Part shown: piece after piece, positions 54,678 through 62,355 of the stretch
How the letters are laid out: each line of letters begins with the position of its first letter
Position numbering within the stretch: the first letter of the stretch is position 1
From: Capra hircus
Taxonomy: Eukaryota > Chordata > Mammalia > Artiodactyla > Bovidae
Length of the DNA stretch: 64,000 bases
Reading direction: 5' to 3'
Assembly: GCF_001704415.2 (NCBI RefSeq)
Contig: NW_017189517.1
Coordinates: forward strand, 8,071,167-8,135,166
Notes under the pieces: model-generated
Database searches by the model: none
Seen by the model: only the letters and a program-made list of their open reading frames with translations
What the model was told of the DNA's origin: nothing
Made by a program: the position numbers and the translations under genes

Positions 54678-54837
54678 AGAGGAGAAGGGGACGCCAGATG
54701 ATGAGATGGTTGGATGGCATCACCGACTAGATGGACATGAGTTTGAGTAAGCTCCAGAGTTGATGATGGGCAGGAAAGCCTGGCGTGCTGCAGTCCATGG
54801 GGTTGCAATGAGTCGGATATGACTGAGCAACTGAATG
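54678..54837 (+). mobile_element. BovB 3' end, short, in old L1
   Basis: 'gaggagaaggggacgccagatgatgagatggttggatggc' to 'actgagcaactgaatgga' is only the last about 160 bases of BovB. 'aatatcta' flanks it (about 54670-54677 and 54839-54846). Confidence 0.92.
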
Positions 54838-54846
54838 GAATATCTA

Positions 54847-54950
54847 AAAGCTGTACTCTACAAATCATTATGAGAAAGACAGATATTCATTAGAAAAACG
54901 TACAAAGTATATGACCAGGCATTTTACAGAGGGATAACCTGATTCAACTA
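54847..54950 (+). mobile_element. Old L1 ORF2 region, part 3
   Basis: 'cagatattcattagaaaaacgtacaaagtatatgaccaggcattttacagag' is the ORF2 segment expected next in this L1. Confidence 0.65.
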
Positions 54951-54956
54951 TAGTAG

Positions 54957-55065
54957 TGGTGGTGGTTTAGTTGCTCAGTCGTGTCTAACTTTTGCGACCC
55001 CACGGACTGTAGCACCCCTGGCTCCTCTGTCTATGTGATTTCCGAACGAAGAATACTGCAGTGGC
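54957..55065 (-). mobile_element. BovA-type SINE, broken at its head side
   Basis: 'tggtttagttgctcagtcgtgtctaac' to 'gaagaatactgcagtgg' is BovA in reverse. It stops abruptly at 55065, where the sequence leading to the SSU72 pseudogene begins. Confidence 0.85.
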
Positions 55066-55262
55066 CCTCATCTTGCCGCCCAGCAATCTGGACCTGCGTG
55101 AGGAGCCTGCCAGGACACGTTATACGTGCCCATGCCATAAGTCCTGATACTCTACGTTGCCGGCGCTGCAGCTTCTGCTTCCGGGCCTCGAGCCCACCAT
55201 CTTGCTTTTGTGGACGCGGCAGGAGTCCAGAAGCGAAAGTTCTGAGCTGGGAGTCTTGGTGA
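55066..55262 (+). other. GC-rich leader of the SSU72 pseudogene (origin unsure)
   Basis: About 200 bases are GC- and CpG-richer than the surroundings and run straight into the SSU72-like coding sequence. They may be the 5' UTR of the source mRNA or sequence picked up from elsewhere. 'cttggtgagtgc' at about 55256 looks like an uncut splice donor, which would not be expected in a spliced leader. Confidence 0.45.
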
Positions 55263-55850
55263 GTGCAGCCGCTGTCGTCTTTGCCACTGCGCTTCACTGT
55301 GGTATGCTTGAGCAACCAGAACCGGAGCATGGAGGCGCACAACATCCTCAGCAAACGAGGATTCAGCATCCGGTCCTTCAGAACAGGAACAAACTTGAAG
55401 CTTCCAGGACAAGCACGCGACAGGCCAAACGTTTATGATTTCAGAACCACATATGTAAGATGTATAAAGACCTTCTTAGGAAAGACAAAGAACTCTATAT
55501 GCAGAATGGTGTTTTATGGATGCTGGAAAGAAGAGTATCAAGCCCAGGCCAGAGAGGTTCCAGGACTGCAAAAATCCCTTTGACCTCATCCTCACCTGTG
55601 GAGAGCAAGTATATGACCAGGTGGTGGAAGATACGACTTCCAGGGAGCAGGAGACCTGCCAGCCCGTGCATGTGGTCAACGTGAACAACCTGGAAACCCA
55701 CAAGGAGGCTACACTGGAGCGTTCCTCATCTGCGACCTGTGCCAGTGCGTCCAGCTCATGGAGGGCATGGAGGACAGGATTGGCGAGCTGCTGCAGGTGT
55801 TCGAGGAAAAGAGCGGCAGGAGCTTCCTGCACACCATCTGCTTATACTGA
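55263..55850 (+). pseudogene. SSU72: SSU72 processed pseudogene (RNA polymerase II CTD phosphatase)
   Basis: SSU72 is a nuclear phosphatase that removes phosphate from Ser5 of the RNA polymerase II C-terminal tail and works with the 3'-end cleavage machinery. The copy here has no introns. Its first frame reads 'VVCLSNQNRSMEAHNILSKR', keeping the catalytic C-X5-R loop (Cys at frame residue 15, Arg at 21). The normal start codon is lost; the nearest in-frame possibility is a GTG at 55263. A one-base deletion near 55453 moves the frame to 'MYKDLLRKDKELYMQNGV'. A second shift near 55530 moves it to 'SIKPRPERFQDCKNPFDLIL...DQVVEDTTSREQETCQPVHVV'. A third near 55717 restores the end '...EEKSGRSFLHTICLY' and a stop at 55848. 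The length matches full-length SSU72 of about 194 residues. With three frameshifts and no start it cannot encode the enzyme. It is a processed retrocopy made by LINE machinery. Confidence 0.95.
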
Positions 55851-56179
55851 GCCCAGCCTGACGTCCGGCCCACCACCCACTTGAAGCCATTTTCTTGAGT
55901 TTCCTTTTGGTAGTACTTTTTCCTTCCTGATACTTGTTTTTACCTTTAGGTATTCTGCCAGAGGACGTTAGCAATACCCAGTAAATGGTACTGTACGGAA
56001 ATACCAGATCAGAAAACAAACGTTTTTCCCGTCCCACTTTCCCTTATGAGTAGAATCTTGACTGTAGTTTTTTGTTGTTGTTGTTGTTCTTTAACCAAAA
56101 AAGATTAAACGGTTGACAGCACATTTCCCCCAAGACTTCTGCCTCTCAACGACCGTCCGTTTTCTGGCTTCCCTAACTG
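55851..56179 (+). pseudogene. SSU72: 3' UTR-like continuation of the SSU72 retrocopy
   Basis: Sequence after the stop ('gcccagcctgacgtccgg') looks like mRNA 3' UTR, and a (TTG)n run lies at 56075-56090. 'aaaaaagattaaac' at about 56098 is the only weak tail or poly-A-signal candidate. No clear poly-A tail is present before the BovB at 56180. The continuation and true end may lie beyond that BovB ('tgaataaagc' at 56787). Confidence 0.6.
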
Positions 56180-56775
56180 CTTCAGTTCAGTTCAGTTCAG
56201 TTCAGTCGCTCAGTCGTGTCCGACTCTTTGTGACCCCACGAATCGCAGCACGCCAGGCCTCCCTGTCCATTACCATCTCCCGGAGTTCACTCGAACTCAC
56301 GTCCATCGAGTCAGTGATGCCATACAGCCATCTCATCCTCTGTCGTCCCCTTCTCCTCCCGTCCCCAATCTCTCCCAGCATCAGAGTCTTTTCCAATGAG
56401 TCAACTCTTTGCATCAGGTGGCCAAAGTACTGGAGTTTCAGCTTTAGCATCAGTCCTTCCAAAGAACACCCAGGGCTGATCTCCTTTAAAATGGACTGGT
56501 TGGATCTCCTTGCAGTCCAAGGGACTCTCAAGAGTCTTCTCCAACACCACAGTTCAAAAGCATCAATTCTTCGGTGCTCAGCTTTCTTCACAGTCCAACT
56601 CTCACATCCATACATGACTGCTGGAAAAACCATAGCCTTGACTAGACAGACCTTTGTTGGCAAAGTAATGTCTCTGCTTTCGAATATGTTATCTAGGTTT
56701 GTCATAACTTTTCTTCCAAGGAGTAAGTGTCTTTTAATTTCATGGCTGCAATCACCATCTGCAGTGATTTTGAAT
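56180..56775 (-). mobile_element. BovB 3' end, 5'-truncated, well preserved
   Basis: The minus strand is open for 198 codons (56798-56202) and reads 'FKITADGDCSHEIKRHLLLG' to 'AIRGVTKSRTRLSD', the BovB C-terminal region, with (CTGAA)n at 56180-56203. RT is absent. It lies at the end of, or inside, the SSU72 3' UTR. Confidence 0.95.
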
Positions 56776-56875
56776 GTAAGAATTCCTGAATAAAGCAACA
56801 GGATTCACTTTTGAAAAGGATCCTGCCATTGGCCAATAAATAGATGTGGATGGTCATTAGTAATAATATTAACAA
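56776..56875. other. Short unique spacer, AATAAA present
   Basis: 'aataaa' at 56789-56794 could be the poly-A signal of the SSU72 retrocopy if the BovB split its 3' UTR. No poly-A tail follows, so this is speculative. Confidence 0.3.
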
Positions 56876-56985
56876 AAGGAATACTGGAGTGGGTTGTCAT
56901 TTTCTTCTCCAGGGGATCTTCTTGACCCAGGTATCAAACCTGGATCTCCTACATTGCAGGTGGATTCCTTACTGGCTTATCCACA
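56876..56985 (-). mobile_element. Bov-tA SINE, BovA 3' part missing
   Basis: 'ggaatactggagtgggttgtc' to 'acattgcaggtggattccttactgg' contains the tRNA head and the start of BovA in reverse. Confidence 0.88.
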
Positions 56986-56989
56986 AATG

Positions 56990-57445
56990 AGAAAAGGTTC
57001 TCAACCTCTCAAGTAATGAGGAAAAGGTAAGTTAAACTCAACATAACTTTCATAGGGGTCAAATTAGCAAACATGAAAAGACATTTACCCTTGTCTTTCA
57101 CAAGGAGGGTCAAATTAGCAGAAATTAAAAAGCATGATCATGCCAAGTGGTCATACCACAGAAAGATGCGGGGAACTTGACATTCTGGTGGGAATATAAA
57201 TTTATGCACCTCCTTTGGAGAGCACTAGCAATATCTAGCAAAGATGTGCATGCCTTATTATGGTCCCAAATTTCCTCTTCTAGATATTTACCAGGGAGAA
57301 ATCCTTGCATTTGTGAGAAGACAAACCAGAATGTGTATTGCTCTATCAAATGTGAATGGCCAGATATGAGAATGAATTAGTATTATCAATGGCACTTTGA
57401 ATGATTGAATGGTATTCACCCATTCATCAATAAAGATGAATCTGG
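56990..57445 (+). mobile_element. Old L1M ORF2 C-terminal remnant
   Basis: 'attagcagaaattaaaaagcatgatcatgcc', 'cttgacattctggtgggaatataaat' and 'ttggagagcactagcaatatct' are the L1M ORF2 end in order. Many stops are present. Confidence 0.72.
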
Positions 57446-58097
57446 AAAATAGTTTGCATGTACAGAGTGATCTGGAAAAGGATGTGTGCTACATTTGTGC
57501 AAAAGAATAGGGAAATGGACATTGCCATGCCAAGGGGTTTCTTGGGGCCTTTGGGTAGTGGGCCACACATAGTTCAGACGGTTCCCCTGAGGAGATGGTT
57601 GGAAATGTTAAGTCTATCTTATCTATCCTATCTCCTGGAGTCTGATGAATCTGAAGTGGAGCAGGCAGACCCTCCTGGACAATTTCACTGAAAATATTCT
57701 CTAAGTTATTGTTCTTACCCTGAAAAAATCTTTCTTTATCTTATAGAAAAGCCTGGTGTCATACCACTGATTATTGTGGCAGTGACTCAGGTATGCAGTG
57801 TGGTGGCTCTCTGCTGGGGAGAGTAGAAGGGTCAGGTGACTCAGGATTTTAGATGAAGAGGCTGAGTTTATCACTGAAAGAACTTGTGCATTTTTATTCC
57901 CCCTCTTTATATATCACTGAAAACTGAAAGGGTTCAGTGATTATTTTTTTAATCACCTAACTTTGGGTTGGTTTTTGTGCAAGATTAAAAAGTCTTTCCT
58001 TAAATATTCAGTAGAATTTTCAGACCTTGGCTGTATTAATAATGAAAGTGATTCTTAGATGTTTAAAATACATTCTCCCCTCCTCATTTCCTTTTTC
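57446..58097. other. Unrecognised sequence
   Basis: About 650 bases. The open frame at 57458-57691 (77 codons) has no familiar motif. Confidence 0.4.
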
Positions 58098-58186
58098 TTT
58101 TTTTAAATATAAATTTATTTATTTTAATTGGAGGTTAATTACTTTACAATATTGTATTGGTTTTGCCATACGTCAACATGAATCCT
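58098..58186 (-). mobile_element. Ruminant L1, extreme 3' end only
   Basis: 'aaatataaatttatttattttaattggaggttaattactttacaatattg' is the terminal about 90 bases of a ruminant L1 in reverse, a severely 5'-truncated insertion. The same end is repeated at 58593. Confidence 0.88.
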
Positions 58187-58592
58187 TAGAACATAAAAGA
58201 TGAAGGCAGTTCTGATGAGTAACTTTTCAGTTGATTAATCCTCTTGAACTCAGTATAGCTTTCAAAGGGAGAAAGAGCCACCAGCATAGATCAAATCAGG
58301 ACCTCATCTCATGTGTCTACCCAGGCCCCTGTTGCCATATTTTAGGTGGTAGGATTCATGGGTCCTAGTGTTTGATCTAAAATCCACTCTGCATGTATGA
58401 TAGGATGTGACTGAATTGTATGTTTATTTGAATCTTTCTGTCCATTCTGGGAACCTGGAATTACATACATTTGTTGAGATACAGCACTGTGCTAATTATA
58501 GAAACTATTGTGATATCATTATTGATGAATATACTTTTTTCACCTTATTTTGGTATTCTTTGCACATTATACGAGTGTGTATGCACACTATT
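58187..58592. other. Unrecognised sequence
   Basis: About 400 bases, AT-rich, no named feature. Confidence 0.4.
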
Positions 58593-58926
58593 TTCTTAAT
58601 ATAAATTTATTTATGTTAATTGGAGGCTAATTACTTTACAATATTGTATTGGTTTTGCCATACATAAACATGAATCTGCCACAGGTGTACACATGTTCCC
58701 CATCCAGAAACCCACTCCAACTTCCCTACCCATACCATCCCTCTGGATCATCCCAGTGCACCAGCCCTGGGCATCCTGTATCATGCTTTGAACCTGGACT
58801 GGCGATTCATTTCACATATGATATTATAGATGTTTCAATGCCATTCTCCCAAATCATCCCATCCTCACCCTCTCCCACAGAGTCCAAAAGACTGTTGTAT
58901 ACATCTGTGTCTCCTTTGCTGTCTCA
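58593..58926 (-). mobile_element. Ruminant L1 (L1-BT type), 3' UTR part
   Basis: 'ataaatttatttatgttaattggaggctaattac' to 'ctgtgtctcctttgctgtctca' is an L1-BT 3' UTR in reverse. It continues at 60962 after the BovB. The whole L1 is on the minus strand and runs off the window at 64000. Confidence 0.96.
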
Positions 58927-60961
58927 GTTCAGTTTAGTTCAGTCGCTCAGTCGTGTCCAACTCTTTGTGACCCCAGAATCATAGCACGCCAGGCCTCCCT
59001 GTCCATCACCATCTCCTGGAGTTCACTCAGACTCATGTCCATCGAGTCGGTGATGCCATCCAGCCATCCCATCCTCGGTCGACCCCTTGTCCTACTGCCC
59101 CCAATCCCTCCCAACATCAGAGTCTTTTCCAATGAGTCAACTTTTTGCATGAGGTGGCCAAAGTACTGGAGTTTCAGCTTCAGCATCATTCCCTCCAAAG
59201 AAATCCCAGGGTTGATCTCCTTTAGAATGGACTGGTTGGATCTCCTTGCAGTCCAAGGGACTCTCAAGAGTCTTCTCCAACACCACAGTTCAAAAGCATC
59301 AATTCTTTGGCGCTCAGCCTTCATCACAGTCCAACTCTCACATCCATACATGACCACAGGAAAAACCATAGCCTGGACTAGATGGACCTTAGTCGGCAAA
59401 GTAATGTCTCTGCTTTTGAATATGCTATCTAGGTTTGTCATAACTTTTCTTCCAAGGAGTAAGCGTCTTTTAATTTCATGGCTGCAGTCACCATCTGCGG
59501 TGATTTTGGAGCCCAAAAAAATAAAGTCTGCCACTGTTTCCACTGTTTCCCCATCTATTTCCCATGAAGTGATGGGACCAGATGCCATGATCTTCGTATT
59601 CTGAATGTTGAGCTTTAAGCCAACTTTTTCACTTTCCTCTTTCACTTTCATCAAGAGGCTTTTTAGCTCCTCTTCACTTTCTGCTATAAGGGTGGTGTCA
59701 TCTGCATATCTGAGGTTATTGATATTTCTCCCGGCAATCTTGATTCCAGCTTGTGTTTCTTCTAGTCCAGCGTTTCTCATGATGTACTCTGCATAGAAGT
59801 TAAATAAGCAGGGTGACAATATACAGCCTTGACGTACACCTTTTCCTATTTGGAACCAGTCTGTTGTTCCATGTCCAGTTCTAACTGTTGCTTCCTGACG
59901 TGCATGCAGATTTCTCAAGACGCAGGTTAGGTGGTCTGGGATTCCCATCTCTTTCAGAATTTTCCACAGTTTATTGTGATTCACACAGTCAAAGGCTTTG
60001 GCAAAGTCAATAAAGCAGAAATAGATACTTTTCTGGAACTCTCTTGCTTTTTCAATGATCCAGCAGGTGTTGGCAATTTGATCTCTGGTTCCTCTGCCTT
60101 TTCTAAAACCAGCTTGAACATCAGGAAGTTCACGGTTCATGTATTGCTGAAGCCTGGCTTGGAGAATTTTGAGCATTACTTTACTAGCATGTGAGATGAG
60201 TGCAATTGTGCGGTAGTTTGAGCATTCTTTGGCGTTGCCTTTCTTTGGGATTGGAATGAAAACTGACCTTTTCCAGTCCTGTGACCACTGCTGAGTTTTC
60301 CAAATTTGCTGGCATATTGAATGCAGCACTTTCACAGCATCATCTTTCAGGATTTGAAATAGCTCGACTGGAATTCCATCATCTCCACTAGCTTTGTTTG
60401 TAGTGATGCTTCCTAAGCCCCACTTGACTTCACATTCCAGGATGTCTGGCTCTAGATGAGTGATCACACCATCGTGATTATCTGGGTCGTGAAGTACTTT
60501 TTTGTACAGTTCTTCAGTGTATTCTTGCCACCTCTTCTTAATATCTTCTGCTTCTGTTAGATCCATACCACTTCTGTCCTTTATTGAGCCCATCTTTGCA
60601 TGAAATGGTCCCTTGGTATCTCTAATTTCCTTGAAGAAATCTCTAGTCTTTCCCATTCTGTTGTTTTCCTCGATTTCTTTGCATTGATCGCTGAAGAAGG
60701 CTTTCTTATCTCTTCTTGCTATTCTTTGGAACTCTGCATTCAAATGCTTATATCTTTCCTTTTGTCCTTTGCTTTTTGCCTCTCTCCTTTTCATAGCTAT
60801 TTGTAAGTCCTCCCCAGACAGCCATTTTGCTTTTTTGCATTTCTTTTCCATGTGGATGGTCTTGATCCCTGTCTCCTGTACAATGTCACGAACCTCATTC
60901 CATAGTTCATCAGGCACTCTATCTATCAGATCTAGGCCCTTAAATCTATTTCTCACTTCCA
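58927..60961 (-). mobile_element. BovB, 2.0 kb, young, inserted in L1
   Basis: The element runs (minus strand) from the EN-RT linker to the (CTGAA)n-type terminus. The exact repeat 'ctgtctca' lies at 58919-58926 and 60962-60969. Joining across it restores the L1 sequence. It lacks the endonuclease domain, so it cannot move alone, but its remaining frame is uninterrupted. It is the least decayed BovB in the window. Confidence 0.97.
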
Positions 60962-60962
60962 C
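58947..60962 (-). CDS. BovB reverse transcriptase ORF, uninterrupted (endonuclease missing)
   Basis: This is a 671-codon open frame encoding the RT and C-terminal part of the RTE-type BovB polyprotein, which copies BovB RNA (and SINE RNA) into DNA at nicked chromosomal sites. Residues 1-180 are the basic EN-RT linker. RT motifs follow in order: 'SVFIPIPKKGNAKECSNYR' (233-251), 'DVQAGFRKGRGTRDQ' (281-295), the first catalytic Asp in 'FIDFAKAFD' (Asp319), 'GVRQGCILSPCLFNFYAEY' (375-393) and the active-site 'YADD' (419-422). The C-terminal region (460-660) carries 'MYGCESW' (538-544) and 'WCWRRLLRVPW' (560-570). A one-base loss near 58977 alters the last dozen residues to '...ILGSQRVGHD'. The N-terminal APE endonuclease is absent because of 5' truncation, and the annotated Met lies at the insertion edge, so native translation is unlikely. 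Confidence 0.95.
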   Translation of the reverse strand: MEVRNRFKGLDLIDRVPDELWNEVRDIVQETGIKTIHMEKKCKKAKWLSGEDLQIAMKRREAKSKGQKERYKHLNAEFQRIARRDKKAFFSDQCKEIEENNRMGKTRDFFKEIRDTKGPFHAKMGSIKDRSGMDLTEAEDIKKRWQEYTEELYKKVLHDPDNHDGVITHLEPDILECEVKWGLGSITTNKASGDDGIPVELFQILKDDAVKVLHSICQQIWKTQQWSQDWKRSVFIPIPKKGNAKECSNYRTIALISHASKVMLKILQARLQQYMNRELPDVQAGFRKGRGTRDQIANTCWIIEKAREFQKSIYFCFIDFAKAFDCVNHNKLWKILKEMGIPDHLTCVLRNLHARQEATVRTGHGTTDWFQIGKGVRQGCILSPCLFNFYAEYIMRNAGLEETQAGIKIAGRNINNLRYADDTTLIAESEEELKSLLMKVKEESEKVGLKLNIQNTKIMASGPITSWEIDGETVETVADFIFLGSKITADGDCSHEIKRRLLLGRKVMTNLDSIFKSRDITLPTKVHLVQAMVFPVVMYGCESWTVMKAERQRIDAFELWCWRRLLRVPWTARRSNQSILKEINPGISLEGMMLKLKLQYFGHLMQKVDSLEKTLMLGGIGGSRTRGRPRMGWLDGITDSMDMSLSELQEMVMDREAWRAMILGSQRVGHD

Positions 60963-62018
60963 TGTCTCACATACAGGCTTATTGTTACCATCTTTCTAAA
61001 TTCCATATATATGCGTTAGTATACTGTATTCGTGTTTTTCTTTCTGGCTAACTTCACTCTGTATAATAGGTTCCAGTTTCATCCACCTCATTAGAACTGA
61101 TTCAAATGTATACTTTTTAATGGCTGAGTAATACTCCATTGTGTATATGTAGCACAGCTTTCTTATCCATTCATCTGCGGATGGACATCTAGGTTGCTTC
61201 CATGTCCTGGCTATTATAAACAGTGCTGCGATGAACATTGGGGTACATGTGTCCCTTCCAATTCTGGTTTCCTTGGTGTGTATGCCCAGTAGTGGGATTG
61301 CTGGGTTGTATGTCAATTCTATTTCTAGTGTTTTAAGGAATCTCCACACTGTTCTCCATAGTGGCTGTACTAGTTTGCATTCCCACCAATAGTGTAAGAG
61401 GGTTCCCTTTACTCCACACCCTCTCCAGCATTTATTGCTTGTAGGCTTTTGGATTGCAGCCATTCTGACTGGTGGGAAATGGTACCTCATTGTGGTTTTG
61501 ATTTGCATTTCTCTGATAATGAGTGATGTTGAGCATCTTTTCATGTGTTTGTTAGCCATCTGTATGTCTTCTTTGGAGAAATGTCTGTTTAGGTCTTTGA
61601 CCCATTTTTTGACTGGGTCATTTCTTTTTCTCGAATTGAGCTGCAGGAGTTGCTTGTATATTTTTTATATTAATTATTTGTCAGTTGCTTCATTTGCTAT
61701 TATTTTCTCCCATTCCAAAGGCTGTCTTTTCACCTTGCTTATAGTTTCCTTTGTTGTGCAGAAGCTTTTAATTTTAATTTGGTCCCATCTGTTTATTTTT
61801 GCTTTTATTTCCATATTCTTGGAGGTGGGTCATAGAGGATCCTGCTGTGATTTATGTCGGAGAGTGTTTTGCCTATGTTCTCCTCTAGGAGTTTTATAGT
61901 TTAGATCTTTAATCCATTTTGAGTTTATTTTTGTGTATGGTGTTAGAAAGTGTTCTAGTTTCATTCTTTTACAAGTGGTTGACCAGTTTTCCCAGCACCA
62001 CTTGTTAAAGTGGTGCTG
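60962..62018 (-). mobile_element. Ruminant L1, ORF2 C-terminal part
   Basis: The minus-strand frame 61559-60996 (187 codons) encodes the ORF2 C-terminus. It has the Cys-containing 'CWRGCGVKGTLLHYWWECK' with 'LCYIYTMEYYSAIKKYTFES' downstream. Upstream (61560-62000) ORF2 continues with stops. It ends at 61993-62018 in a palindrome where orientation flips. Confidence 0.96.
61993..62018. repeat. Palindrome at inversion junction, left
   Basis: Arms 'cagcaccactt' (61993-62003) and 'aagtggtgctg' (62008-62018) are exact reverse complements around 'gtta'. The left arm is L1 read in minus orientation. The right arm is the same L1 sequence in plus orientation. Confidence 0.97.
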
Positions 62019-62339
62019 TCAAACCATTAGCCAGACTCATCAAGGAAAAAAGGGGAAAAAATCAAATCAATAAAATTATAAATGAAAATGGAGATATCAC
62101 AACAGACAACACAGAAATACAAAGGACCATAAGAGACTACTATCAGCAATTATATGCCAATAAAATGGACAACCTGGAAGAAATGGACAAATTCTTAGAA
62201 AAGTACAACTTTCCAAAACTGAACCAGGAAGAAACAGAAAATCTTAACAGACCCATCACAAGCATGGAAATTGAAACTGGAATCAGAAATCTTCCAGCAA
62301 ACAAAAGCCCAGGACCAGATGGATTCACTTTAATAAAAT
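62019..62339 (+). mobile_element. Inverted L1 ORF2 segment within the L1
   Basis: These 320 bases are L1 ORF2 in plus orientation, opposite to the L1 on both sides. The frame at 62165 reads 'MDNLEEMDKFLEKYNFPKL' and '...RNLPANKSPGPDGFT', the conserved segment just before the RT domain. The same segment occurs in normal minus orientation at 63710-63999 (frame 63872-63591), with only scattered differences. The inserted piece is therefore a related but not identical copy. Confidence 0.96.
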
Positions 62340-62355
62340 CCACTTTAACAAGTGG
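62340..62355. repeat. Palindrome at inversion junction, right
   Basis: Arms 'ccactt' and 'aagtgg' are exact around 'taac'. This is the reverse of the left-junction sequence 'ccacttgttaaagtgg', so the same L1 site is present at both junctions. Confidence 0.95.

Noticed and set aside
55516..55884. 122-codon frame as a functional SSU72-like retrogene
   Set aside because: It covers only the middle of SSU72. The P-loop lies in another frame, and the last about 45 codons of the real protein are in a third frame.
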